A stretch of 8,030 bases of DNA, taken from assembly GCA_916050055.1 (NCBI GenBank), contig CAJZJY010000046.1, positions 1 through 8,030 on the forward strand. Reading direction: 5' to 3'. Position 1 is the first letter of the stretch. Every line of letters begins with the position of its first letter. This DNA is from an uncultured Streptococcus sp. Lineage in GTDB: Bacteria; Bacillota; Bacilli; Lactobacillales; Aerococcaceae. A model generated the notes under the pieces. It saw only the letters and a list, made by a program, of their open reading frames with translations. It made no database searches and was not told the origin of the DNA. Below are positions 1 through 7,214 of this stretch, in pieces. The position numbers and the translations under genes are program-made.

Positions 1-9
1 TAATAGAGT

Positions 10-17
10 AAAGGAGG
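10..17 (+). promoter_or_regulatory. Strong Shine-Dalgarno of walR
   Basis: AAAGGAGG lies 6 nt before the ATG at 24, a near-perfect match to the 16S rRNA 3' end at ideal spacing. It fixes the walR start and suggests efficient translation. The operon promoter itself lies upstream of the window. Confidence 0.85.
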
Positions 18-23
18 ATTAAT

Positions 24-740
24 ATGAAAAAAATCCTAGTTGTAGATGATGAGAAGCCAATCTCAGACATCGTTAAGTTTAGTCTTACAAAAGAGGGCTT
101 CGAAGTAATTACAGCCTTTGACGGTGAAGAGGGTCTAGTGACTTTCAATGAAAAAAATCCAGATTTAGTTATTTTAGACTTAATGTTACCGAAAATGGAT
201 GGCTTAGAAGTATGCCGCGAAATCCGTAAAACAAGCAATGTCCCAATTATCATGGTGACTGCGAAAGATTCTGAAATTGATAAAGTTTTAGGTCTTGAAC
301 TTGGAGCCGATGACTATGTGACAAAACCTTTCTCAAACCGTGAGTTAATCGCACGTGTGAAAGCAAACTTACGTCGTCAACAATTAGCTCCAGCGGAAGC
401 CGAAGAAGAAAAAACAGCTAACGAAATCGTATTAGGCTCACTCATTATCCATGAAGATGCTTATGTAGTTTCAAAACGTGGCGAAGAAATCGAATTAACA
501 CACCGTGAGTTCGAATTACTTCACTACTTAGCAAAACATATCGGGCAAGTAATCACACGTGAGCACCTATTGCAAACGGTGTGGGGATATGATTACTTCG
601 GAGATGTGCGTACAGTGGACGTTACGGTACGTCGCTTACGTGAAAAAATCGAAGATACACCGAGTCACCCAACATGGATTATGACTCGTCGTGGGGTAGG
701 TTACTACATTAAGACCCCAGATCAAGAAAAAGAAGCTTAA
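24..740 (+). CDS. walR: WalR (YycF/VicR), OmpR-family response regulator
   Basis: This 238-residue cytoplasmic transcription factor is phosphorylated by WalK and controls cell-wall hydrolase and wall-homeostasis genes; it is essential in most Bacilli. Receiver domain, about residues 2-118: acidic pocket Asp8/Asp9, phospho-acceptor Asp52 in LDLMLP, switch Thr79 and Lys101. Winged-helix DNA-binding domain, about 135-230: recognition helix near [14 protein letters not shown] (195-208), then the wing motif TRRGVGYY. Thr100 in DDYVTKPFS matches the position that is a Ser/Thr-kinase target in staphylococcal WalR (family knowledge, alignment from memory). The length is typical, and the glutamate-rich linker (122-131) is normal. 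The start is set by the AAAGGAGG site. It is first in the walRKHIJ cluster, separated from walK by 82 nt containing a hairpin. Identification rests on near-complete motif agreement plus the operon context. Confidence 0.98.
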   Translation: MKKILVVDDEKPISDIVKFSLTKEGFEVITAFDGEEGLVTFNEKNPDLVILDLMLPKMDGLEVCREIRKTSNVPIIMVTAKDSEIDKVLGLELGADDYVTKPFSNRELIARVKANLRRQQLAPAEAEEEKTANEIVLGSLIIHEDAYVVSKRGEEIELTHREFELLHYLAKHIGQVITREHLLQTVWGYDYFGDVRTVDVTVRRLREKIEDTPSHPTWIMTRRGVGYYIKTPDQEKEA

Positions 741-746
741 GATTGA

Positions 747-797
747 AATGCGCTTTTCCTTGCCACCTGATTTACCGGCAAGAAAAGCGTATTTTTC
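747..797 (+). terminator. Hairpin plus T-run between walR and walK, probable attenuator
   Basis: The arms 751-764 (CGCTTTTCCTTGCC) and 777-789 (GGCAAGAAAAGCG) form a 13-bp stem with one bulged C (758 or 759) and a 12-nt loop. A G-T wobble and A/T pairs can extend it outward to about 747/793. TATTTTTC follows at 790-797. The shape is that of an intrinsic terminator, but the T-run is only five long and there is no sign of a promoter in the remaining 25 nt before walK. I infer partial termination (lower WalK than WalR) or mRNA processing or protection rather than a full stop. Confidence 0.6.
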
Positions 798-822
798 TAA
801 AAAGTAGAGGGGAAAATGACTC

Positions 823-2679
823 ATGAAGAAAATGAAACGATTCTTTCGTTCCATTCAATTTAAGATTCCGATGCTGTTCATCTTGCTCTTAGTCATCTCG
901 TTGCAACTCATTGTTGCGAACTTCTTAACGCAATTAGAGTCGCAAATGGTGTCTAACTTCCAAGAACAAATCCAACTGCAAGTAGGGTTCTTGAAAAATA
1001 ACGTGCAGCCGATTTTGGCAAAAGATGCGACCGATGAAGCGAAGATGGCTGAAATTTCGCAATTGCTACAAGATTATCCGACAGGGAATAGTATTGTCGA
1101 AATTCGCATCATGGACATGCAAGGATATATTTTGGGAACAACGAACCAAACGCAACAGTCTGTGGTTGGAACGCGTTCAACAGAAGCGGACGTTCAACAA
1201 GTCGTTGTGTCGAATACCGTGCAAAGCTATAACTTCACGGAAGGCGAAACGCGTTATTGGAAATACGTTTCACCGATTGACCCGGTGAATACTGCTTCAG
1301 GAAATCCGGTTGGGATTATTTCGGTAACATCGAATATCGAATCGCGTTTTACGCAAGTCAAAGATATCGGGGTTATCTTTATTAGTTCTTCTATCTTTGT
1401 CATTATTTTGGCGATCGTGATTACCGTGATGATTTCACAAGGGATTACGCGTCCAATCGCAGAGATGAAGCAACAAACGGAACAGATTGCTGAAGGAAAC
1501 TATACGGGTGAAGTGATGATTTACGGGGATGACGAGCTTGGTCAATTAGGGCAAGCCATTAACGACCTCTCTGTGAAGATTAAAGAAGCCCAAGAAGGGA
1601 CCGAAGCGGAACGGCAAAGGTTGGATAGTGTCCTACGTCATATGAGTGACGGGGTAATTGCGACCGACCGTCGTGGACGTATTGTGATTATCAATGCGGC
1701 AGCGTTAGATATTCTAAACTTACGTAGCGAACGAATTGTCGGTACACCACTATTAGATGTATTAAGACTCGACCGTACTGTTACTTTTAGGGATTTACTT
1801 GAGTCTCAAGAAGAGCGCATGATTACGTTTGAAGAAGATGGCGAAGATACCATCGTTCAATGTGAGTTTTCAGTGATTCAACGTGAATCTGGATTTATTA
1901 GCGGTCTTGTCTGCGTATTAACAGACGTCACTGAACAAGAGAAAATCGACCGCGAACGTCGTAATTTCGTATCAAACGTTTCCCACGAATTACGTACTCC
2001 ACTAACAAGTATTAAGAGTTATACAGAAGCGTTAGTGGATGGGGCATGGGAAAATAAAGAAATTGCGCCAGAATTCTTAAACGTTATCGAAACTGAAACA
2101 GACCGTATGATGCGTATGATTACGGACTTACTCAACTTATCGCGTATGGATCAAAACCGTCTTGAACTCGATAAGGAATTCGTGAATATGAACGAGTTGG
2201 TGAAACATATTGCCAACCGTTTCGATATGGTGCTTTCGAGTGACCAATATCGTGAAAAGAATTACCGTATTTTAACGGATATTACACAACGCGACTTATG
2301 GGTTGAAATTGATCAAGATAAGATGACACAGGTGCTGGATAATATTATCAATAATGCGATTAAATATTCTCCAGATGGGGGTCGTATTATCGTTCGTTTA
2401 ATGGAAACTCATACAGACTTAATCGTGAGTGTAAGTGACGAAGGGTTAGGAATTCCGCGTAAGGATATTCCACACTTATTCGACCGATTCTATCGTGTAG
2501 ACAAGGCTCGCTCAAGAGCAATGGGTGGTAGTGGTCTTGGACTGGCTATCGCGAAAGAAGTCGTTCAATTACACGGTGGAAAAATTTGGGTGAACAGTAT
2601 TGAAAATAAAGGATCTACATTCTTTGTTTCTCTACCATATGTTCCATTTGAAGAGGACGGTGAATGGGATGAATTTTAA
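823..2679 (+). CDS. walK: WalK (YycG/VicK), membrane sensor histidine kinase
   Basis: This 618-residue sensor phosphorylates WalR according to wall state. Order of parts: TM1 about 13-35; extracellular PAS-like domain about 36-180; TM2 about 183-205; HAMP about 206-258; cytoplasmic PAS about 262-370; HisKA with the phospho-His388 in NVSHELRTPLTS; HATPase with N-box (N507, N510/N511), G1 box DEGLGIP (539-545), F-box FDRFYR (553-558) and G2 box GGSGLGLA (568-575). It ends EEDGEWDEF, the usual WalK C-terminus. Two TM segments and an external domain are typical of Bacilli other than streptococci. In the PAS domain His273 and Asp276 match zinc ligands of S. aureus WalK, but the third ligand is Thr367. 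The start ATG 823 follows AGAGGGG (806-812); an ATG at 816 is out of frame. The 3' end overlaps yycH by 11 nt. Confidence 0.98.
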   Translation: MKKMKRFFRSIQFKIPMLFILLLVISLQLIVANFLTQLESQMVSNFQEQIQLQVGFLKNNVQPILAKDATDEAKMAEISQLLQDYPTGNSIVEIRIMDMQGYILGTTNQTQQSVVGTRSTEADVQQVVVSNTVQSYNFTEGETRYWKYVSPIDPVNTASGNPVGIISVTSNIESRFTQVKDIGVIFISSSIFVIILAIVITVMISQGITRPIAEMKQQTEQIAEGNYTGEVMIYGDDELGQLGQAINDLSVKIKEAQEGTEAERQRLDSVLRHMSDGVIATDRRGRIVIINAAALDILNLRSERIVGTPLLDVLRLDRTVTFRDLLESQEERMITFEEDGEDTIVQCEFSVIQRESGFISGLVCVLTDVTEQEKIDRERRNFVSNVSHELRTPLTSIKSYTEALVDGAWENKEIAPEFLNVIETETDRMMRMITDLLNLSRMDQNRLELDKEFVNMNELVKHIANRFDMVLSSDQYREKNYRILTDITQRDLWVEIDQDKMTQVLDNIINNAIKYSPDGGRIIVRLMETHTDLIVSVSDEGLGIPRKDIPHLFDRFYRVDKARSRAMGGSGLGLAIAKEVVQLHGGKIWVNSIENKGSTFFVSLPYVPFEEDGEWDEF

Positions 2680-4027
2680 ACGTTATCGTGCAATGCTAAC
2701 GACACTCCTTGTTTTAATGGCCATTAGCTTTGTGTTTACGTATCTCATCGTAGTACGTCCGGTTGATTTCTTTACGAATCAAAAGCAAAATAATAATAAA
2801 GTTGCAACACAACAAGATACAGGTGTACAAGTTCGTGCAACTTATACAACAGAAGATGTATTTAGACCGACTCGAATGGTTCTAACGAACAAAAATAAGT
2901 TCGAAATGACGAGCAGTGCTTCCATTATGAAGGAAGTCAATGCACACTTAAATAAACAATTTACGAATTTAACGCGTTTAGAAGTCATGGACGAGACTAG
3001 TTATGAAAATCTCGTCTTACGTGAAGCCAGAATTCAGATTTTATTTGATGGGTTGCATTCATTTGGAATTGTGAACCGATTCTTTGATGGAAATATCGAC
3101 GACTTAAATAATGACCGCTTTTCTCGTATTGTGATTCGCACAGATGATCCTTCTACTGCTTATTTCATCAATGATGACACGAAACAACTCTACAGTGCTA
3201 AAGTAAATGAAAGTTTCAAAACATCATTAGAGGGATTATACGCGGATAGTGATTTTTACGAAGTTGAATCGTATCGTGGAAAAACAAAACAATTCTTTGT
3301 CGAACAAGATAATTTGAAAGTGGAACAGTCTGCCTATTTAATTGAGCAGATTCCAATGAGTTTCTATATTACACAGTTATTTACGAATCAATCAGAAATT
3401 CGTACGCGTGGAGACGGAAAGACCGTTGTATACAATGATAATTTATCGCAATTGAAATTAGACCGTACGACAAATGTGGTCACTTTCTTCGAGAACCGCT
3501 CAGGAGAGGAAACGTTACTCTATACTAATAATTTAACGCAAACTTTCGGCCAGATGAAACGTCTTGGAGGCTGGCAAATGGGCGTGAGTCTATTCTCGGT
3601 AGATTTAAATAATAATCTCGTTGAATATGTTCGTTACGTGGATTCTTATCCAATCTTATCCAGTGGCAAAGAAGGTTTCACGCAAATAAAGGTCAATTCA
3701 ACAGGAATCGAGAAAATGAGAACCTCATCACTGATTGCACAAACACCTTTGCCAACGAAAAGTAAGAAGGTAACAGTTGTTGGTGGGAAGACGATCGTCA
3801 CTGAATTGTTGAACGAAGGATTTGTTATGAATGAAATTGAAGATATTCGTATCGGATATTCATGGACGATCAGTAGTGAGAGTGTACAAATTGTTGAGTT
3901 TACGCCAACGTGGTACATTAAAAAGAATGGTACTTGGAAGACTCTGGCTGAATTAAAAGCCGAGAAGAGTCAAACAGAACCAGCGAATGGACCGACAACA
4001 ACGGGAGGTGACGCAGATGGATTTTAA
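2669..4027 (+). CDS. yycH: YycH (WalH), membrane-anchored WalK regulator
   Basis: This 452-residue accessory protein of the WalRK system has an N-terminal membrane anchor (about residues 8-29) after a basic MNFKRYR start, and a large extracytoplasmic part. In B. subtilis YycH binds WalK together with YycI and restrains it; in S. aureus the pair is reported to activate it, so the sign here is open. No catalytic motif is expected or seen. The length is close to the usual ~445-455. Near the C-terminus is a PTWYI segment (413-417), echoed in YycI, then a polar tail rich in Thr/Gly/Pro. The frame is open upstream to a TTG at 2600 inside walK, but ATG 2669, preceded by AGAGGACGG, gives the canonical N-terminus and an 11-nt overlap with walK. 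Family assignment rests on position, topology and length more than on strict motifs. Confidence 0.9.
   Translation: MNFKRYRAMLTTLLVLMAISFVFTYLIVVRPVDFFTNQKQNNNKVATQQDTGVQVRATYTTEDVFRPTRMVLTNKNKFEMTSSASIMKEVNAHLNKQFTNLTRLEVMDETSYENLVLREARIQILFDGLHSFGIVNRFFDGNIDDLNNDRFSRIVIRTDDPSTAYFINDDTKQLYSAKVNESFKTSLEGLYADSDFYEVESYRGKTKQFFVEQDNLKVEQSAYLIEQIPMSFYITQLFTNQSEIRTRGDGKTVVYNDNLSQLKLDRTTNVVTFFENRSGEETLLYTNNLTQTFGQMKRLGGWQMGVSLFSVDLNNNLVEYVRYVDSYPILSSGKEGFTQIKVNSTGIEKMRTSSLIAQTPLPTKSKKVTVVGGKTIVTELLNEGFVMNEIEDIRIGYSWTISSESVQIVEFTPTWYIKKNGTWKTLAELKAEKSQTEPANGPTTTGGDADGF
4003..4010 (+). promoter_or_regulatory. Shine-Dalgarno that decides the yycI start
   Basis: GGGAGGTG sits 6 nt before ATG 4017, inside the end of yycH. 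An in-frame ATG at 3987 has no such site and would put this motif inside the coding region, so 4017 is the better start. Confidence 0.8.
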
Positions 4028-4886
4028 GAGAAGCGCAGTCGTTCTCATCGTCTGCTTCTTTATCCTCGATTTATTCTTATTCGGATTAGTGTGGCAAAAA
4101 CGAACCGACACGAAGAATCCATTGAATACAAGTATTAATGTCATCGACCAAATGAAGCTAGACGGAATTACATTACCAACGCTGAATGCGACGGTAGAAG
4201 CCGTTCCGATTGTACAAGTGACACCAGAGTCCACTGACGGAAAACTCTCTAGTTTACCAAACCAAGTCGTGACGATTGAAAAAAGTGTCATTAATGGCCA
4301 ATTTATTACTCCTATTCAATTAGACTTAAGTGGCTCTGTATCTGCAGATAGTTTTGCCGATTTAACAAAAATCGTTGAAAATAATCAAGTGGCTTTTGGA
4401 GACCAATACACATGGTCATCCTATAATCCAACAACCCGCAAAGTGATTTATACACAAAAAGCAGATAAGTTAACGATTATGGACGGCTCGAGTCAAATCA
4501 TCTTTACGATTAATGCCAATGACCAAGTCGTAAGCTATGAACAGACTTATGCTGGAAGTGTGCAAGTACTTGGGAAAGAGCGTGAATTGATTACGGCTCA
4601 AAAGGCGGTTGAGATTCTATACTTAGCTGGACGAATTTCATCGAAGGCAACCGTTCAATCGGTAAAATTATCGTATTATCAATCGCTTGTACTAAAAGAC
4701 TTTTCAATTTATTCACCTGCGTGGTATATTGAAATTCGTCAAGCTGACGGACAATTAATTGCCCGTCGTGTAGATGCGATTCATGGGACAGTATTAGCCA
4801 ATGAAACGCTAGAAACAACCAATACGCAAATGCAGCGTACAACAACGAATAACACAACAACAACGCAAAGTGTACAACAACAATAA
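4017..4886 (+). CDS. yycI: YycI (WalI), membrane-anchored WalK regulator
   Basis: This 289-residue partner of YycH forms a membrane complex with YycH and WalK in B. subtilis and S. aureus. The start MDFKRSAVV is the family's usual beginning. A single TM helix follows (about 7-26), then an extracytoplasmic domain with a conserved SPAWYIEI stretch (233-240). The last 28 residues (262-289) form a Thr/Asn/Gln-rich low-complexity tail encoded by CAA/ACA-like triplets; this looks like a lineage-specific addition, with total length slightly above the usual ~260-280. It overlaps yycH by 11 nt, implying translational coupling, and walJ starts 13 nt after its stop. No enzymatic motif is seen. Confidence 0.92.
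   Translation: MDFKRSAVVLIVCFFILDLFLFGLVWQKRTDTKNPLNTSINVIDQMKLDGITLPTLNATVEAVPIVQVTPESTDGKLSSLPNQVVTIEKSVINGQFITPIQLDLSGSVSADSFADLTKIVENNQVAFGDQYTWSSYNPTTRKVIYTQKADKLTIMDGSSQIIFTINANDQVVSYEQTYAGSVQVLGKERELITAQKAVEILYLAGRISSKATVQSVKLSYYQSLVLKDFSIYSPAWYIEIRQADGQLIARRVDAIHGTVLANETLETTNTQMQRTTTNNTTTTQSVQQQ
4839..4883 (+). repeat. CAA/ACA-type trinucleotide-rich tract at the 3' end of yycI
   Basis: The 45 bp ending yycI are built mostly from ACA, CAA and AAC triplets with a few interruptions, giving Thr, Asn and Gln. The tract is imperfect, so it is a degenerate low-complexity tract rather than a clean microsatellite. Confidence 0.6.
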
Positions 4887-4899
4887 GAAGGGAATAACT

Positions 4900-5703
4900 A
4901 TGCAAGAATCAGGTTTGAAAGTGAGTTTACTCGCGAGTGGTAGCTCGGGAAATGCTACTTACATCGAAACACCAAAACAAAAAATATTAGTGGACTGTGG
5001 ACTCACTGGTAAAGCCATTACTGCGCAAATGGAGAAGATTAATCGCTCCATTTCAGATGTGGATGCCATTCTGGTTACCCATGAACATTCCGACCACATT
5101 AAAGGGATTGGGGTTCTGGCTCGTAAGTATGGAATTCCAATTTATGCCAATGAAAAAACGTGGCAAGCTATGGCTGGTAAAATCGGGAAAGTGGCTCTTG
5201 AACAACAGGAAATCTTCAATACCGGAGACACGCTCACGTTTGGGGACTTAGATGTGATGAGCTTTGCAGTATCGCATGATGCGGCCTCTCCTCAATTTTA
5301 TAGTTTTCAACGCGAGGGCAAGCAGTTCGTGATGCTGACAGACACGGGTTATGTGAGTGATAAGCTAAGAGGATTGTTGAAAAATGCAGATGCGTATCTC
5401 ATCGAAAGTAATCATGATTTAGAAATGCTTCGAATGGGACCGTACGCTTGGCATTTGAAACAACGTATCTTAAGCGATAAAGGACACTTATCGAATGATG
5501 ATGGAGCGCTTGCGATGTGTGAAATGATGGGAGACCGCACGAAACGGATTTATCTAGGCCACTTAAGTCAGGATAATAATATGAAGGAAATCGCCTATCA
5601 GACTGCGGAAAGTATCTTCCAAACGCATGATAAAGGGGTTCATCAAGCATTCGAGTTATACCATACGGATCCGTATGAACCTACAAAATTATTTACAGTT
5701 TAA
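4900..5703 (+). CDS. walJ: WalJ (YycJ/VicX), metallo-beta-lactamase-fold protein
   Basis: This 267-residue soluble protein has the MBL metal-binding set: HEHSDH (61-66, giving His61, His63, Asp65, His66), His126, Asp148 in LTDTGY, and His221. The N-terminal SLLASGSSGNATYIE is typical of YycJ. Members are Zn/Mn-dependent nucleases or exonuclease-like hydrolases. YycJ has been linked to DNA repair and to coordinating division and wall metabolism with replication, but its physiological substrate is not settled. ATG 4900 follows GAAGGGA (4887-4893) and leaves a 13-nt gap after yycI. A GTG at 4870 in the same frame lies inside yycI without a good ribosome site and was not used. Length and residues are normal. 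No convincing terminator follows, so some read-through into htrA is possible. Confidence 0.95.
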   Translation: MQESGLKVSLLASGSSGNATYIETPKQKILVDCGLTGKAITAQMEKINRSISDVDAILVTHEHSDHIKGIGVLARKYGIPIYANEKTWQAMAGKIGKVALEQQEIFNTGDTLTFGDLDVMSFAVSHDAASPQFYSFQREGKQFVMLTDTGYVSDKLRGLLKNADAYLIESNHDLEMLRMGPYAWHLKQRILSDKGHLSNDDGALAMCEMMGDRTKRIYLGHLSQDNNMKEIAYQTAESIFQTHDKGVHQAFELYHTDPYEPTKLFTV

Positions 5704-5728
5704 AAACTTAGCAAGAATGAAAGAGTTT

Positions 5729-5761
5729 TTTAAGGACTCTATAAGCTTAATTTCATATAAA
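5729..5761 (+). promoter_or_regulatory. Putative htrA promoter with CiaR-like direct repeat
   Basis: TTTAAG (5729-5734), 5 nt, then TATAAG (5740-5745) form a direct repeat of 11-bp period, one base from the streptococcal CiaR site TTTAAG-N5-TTTAAG. Exactly 10 bp later is a -10-like TATAAA (5756-5761). No -35 hexamer resembling TTGACA lies at 16-18 bp from it, so the repeat would take that place, as at CiaR-activated promoters. The start would be near 5768, giving a leader of about 43 nt. htrA is a known CiaR target in streptococci. No ciaRH is visible here, so the regulator is inferred. Confidence 0.5.
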
Positions 5762-5773
5762 TTTCATATGAAA
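5751..5773 (+). repeat. TTTCATAT direct repeat and TTTCATATGAAA palindrome before htrA
   Basis: TTTCATAT occurs at 5751 and again at 5762, an 11-bp period. The second copy is part of a perfect 12-bp palindrome (5762-5773). It overlaps the putative -10 and start region, so it could be an operator, or the -35 zone of a second promoter whose -10 is TATATT (5783-5788). Confidence 0.45.
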
Positions 5774-5810
5774 AAACTATTGTATATTTACAAACGAGAG
5801 GAGTGAGCAG

Positions 5811-7022
5811 ATGTCACAAGAACAATTAACTAGAAAAAAATCATCAAAGTCTTTTAAAAATGGCTTTATCGGTGGATTAGTGGGAGGAGCAGTCGCTGTT
5901 GCCGGAGGAGTTGGAATTATGGCTGTAACGAATCCAGCAAACCAAGCAACAACACCTGCTGCACAACCCTCACAAACACAAGTGGAAACAACAAAAACAT
6001 CCACAGCCACAAAAGGTGGAACAGAAATCACAAAAGTAGTTGCTGAAGTGAAGAACGCGGTTGTTTCAGTGATTAACAAACAATCAACTTCAAGAAATAA
6101 CTTATACGGCACACAACAAACCGGAGGAGAATTAGCTACTGCGTCTGAAGGTAGTGGGGTCATTTATAAAAATGAGGGTGGATATGCCTATATCGTGACG
6201 AACTATCACGTTATTGCGAAATCACAAGAATTGGAAGTTCTTTTAGCAGATGGAACACGTGAAAAAGCTGAGCTTGTTGGTAGTGACCAATGGACAGACT
6301 TAGCTGTGATTCGTATTGCCAATACAAATGTTTCAACTGTCGCAGAATTTGCAAATTCTGATGAGGTTGAAGTTGGGCAAACCGCGATTGCGATTGGTTC
6401 TCCTCTGGGAAGTGAATTCGCAACAAGTGTAACGCAAGGAATCGTGTCAGCAACTAACCGTGCTGTTGCCACAGACGTTGATGGTGACGGACAAGAAGAC
6501 TGGGTCGTAACGGCCATTCAAACAGATGCGGCGATTAACCCAGGGAACTCAGGTGGTGCGTTAATTAATAGCGCTGGCCAAGTCATCGGAATCAACTCAA
6601 TGAAGATTTCTAAGTCATCTGTTGAAGGGATGGGATTTGCAATTCCAAGTAACGAAGTTGTTTCGATTATTAAACAACTGGAAACGGACGGGAAAATTAC
6701 ACGTCCAGCTCTTGGAATTTCAATGGTAAACTTATCAAGTGTGAATGAACGAGTAATCGAGCAATTGAATTTACCACGAGATGTGAAGAACGGAGTCGTT
6801 ATTGCAGAAGTCATGGCGAAAGGTAGTGCAAAAGCTGCGGGATTACAAGCTTACGATGTCATTGTTGAAATGGATGGACAAAAAATTCAAGGAATTCAAA
6901 ACTTACGTAAAGTTCTTTACAGCCATAAAGTTGGCGATAAGATGGAAGTCACTTACTATAGAAATGGACAAAAACAAACAACAACAATTTCTCTAACAGA
7001 AACAAGCAGTCCAAGTTTATAG
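5811..7022 (+). CDS. htrA: HtrA/DegP-type surface serine protease with one PDZ domain
   Basis: This 403-residue protease and chaperone acts on misfolded exported proteins at the outer face of the membrane. A basic N-terminus is followed by a Gly/Ala/Val-rich TM anchor (about 17-39) and a Thr/Gln/Ala linker (about 40-70). The trypsin-like domain has the triad His133 (TNYHVI), Asp163 (TDLAVI) and Ser247 (GNSGGAL); a single PDZ domain covers about 298-395. The length is usual for Gram-positive HtrA. In the segment just before the catalytic Ser strand lies DVDGDGQED (222-230), which fits the calcium-loop pattern DxDxDGxxD. ATG 5811 has GAGAGGAG (5796-5803) 7 nt upstream. It has its own upstream promoter region and a terminator after it, so it can be expressed apart from the wal genes. 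Following wal genes and preceding rlmH is common synteny in Bacilli. Confidence 0.97.
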   Translation: MSQEQLTRKKSSKSFKNGFIGGLVGGAVAVAGGVGIMAVTNPANQATTPAAQPSQTQVETTKTSTATKGGTEITKVVAEVKNAVVSVINKQSTSRNNLYGTQQTGGELATASEGSGVIYKNEGGYAYIVTNYHVIAKSQELEVLLADGTREKAELVGSDQWTDLAVIRIANTNVSTVAEFANSDEVEVGQTAIAIGSPLGSEFATSVTQGIVSATNRAVATDVDGDGQEDWVVTAIQTDAAINPGNSGGALINSAGQVIGINSMKISKSSVEGMGFAIPSNEVVSIIKQLETDGKITRPALGISMVNLSSVNERVIEQLNLPRDVKNGVVIAEVMAKGSAKAAGLQAYDVIVEMDGQKIQGIQNLRKVLYSHKVGDKMEVTYYRNGQKQTTTISLTETSSPSL

Positions 7023-7037
7023 CAATAACGAACAAGG

Positions 7038-7070
7038 AGTCGGATAGCGAAGTGCTATTCGACTTTTTTT
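7038..7070 (+). terminator. Rho-independent terminator of htrA
   Basis: The arms AGTCGGATAGC (7038-7048) and GCTATTCGACT (7054-7064) pair over 11 bp with one G-T wobble around a 5-nt loop, directly followed by a run of T (7064-7070). It lies 15 nt after the htrA stop. The run of T is on the + side only, so it stops rightward transcription and separates htrA from rlmH. Confidence 0.93.
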
Positions 7071-7086
7071 GTGTATTTCCACAAAG

Positions 7087-7108
7087 TTATCCACAAAAAT
7101 GTGGATAA
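7087..7108. repeat. Perfect inverted pair of DnaA boxes
   Basis: TTATCCACA, four A, then TGTGGATAA: a 9-bp perfect inverted repeat made of two head-to-head boxes. A third, near-perfect box (7112-7120) continues on the - strand at a 12-bp step. Confidence 0.85.
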
Positions 7109-7214
7109 GTCTGTGGAAAACTGTGGCATTAACGGCTTGTCAAGTCTGTGAAGTGGAAAATCGGTGTTGAAAATGGATAGGCTAAAAAGGGCTTAATTAT
7201 AGGATTTTATTGAA

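Noticed and set aside
2600..2668. Upstream TTG start for yycH
   Set aside because: It lies deep in walK with no ribosome site, and would add 23 residues before the canonical membrane-anchor N-terminus. ATG 2669 fits better.
4870..4899. Upstream GTG start for walJ
   Set aside because: It is inside the low-complexity end of yycI, without a Shine-Dalgarno; the GAAGGGA site points to ATG 4900.
5722..5740. Possible terminator after walJ (AGAGT/ACTCT hairpin)
   Set aside because: Only five base pairs, with the T-run in the loop rather than after the stem. The same bases are better explained by the direct repeat in the htrA promoter.
5761..5810. WalR-type TGTWAH-N5-TGTWAH site before htrA
   Set aside because: Only one half-site (TGTAAA on the - strand, from TTTACA at 5787-5792) is present; no second half at the right spacing.
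5777..6163. 128-codon reverse-strand frame over the start of htrA
   Set aside because: It is antisense to a well-supported gene, and its composition reflects the Thr/Ala/Gln linker and Gly-rich anchor read backwards.
7121..7214. Small genes or RNA in the first gap between DnaA-box groups
   Set aside because: No reading frame with a ribosome site, no stable hairpin with T-run and no convincing promoter pair; only weak box-like words such as TGTGGCATT were seen.
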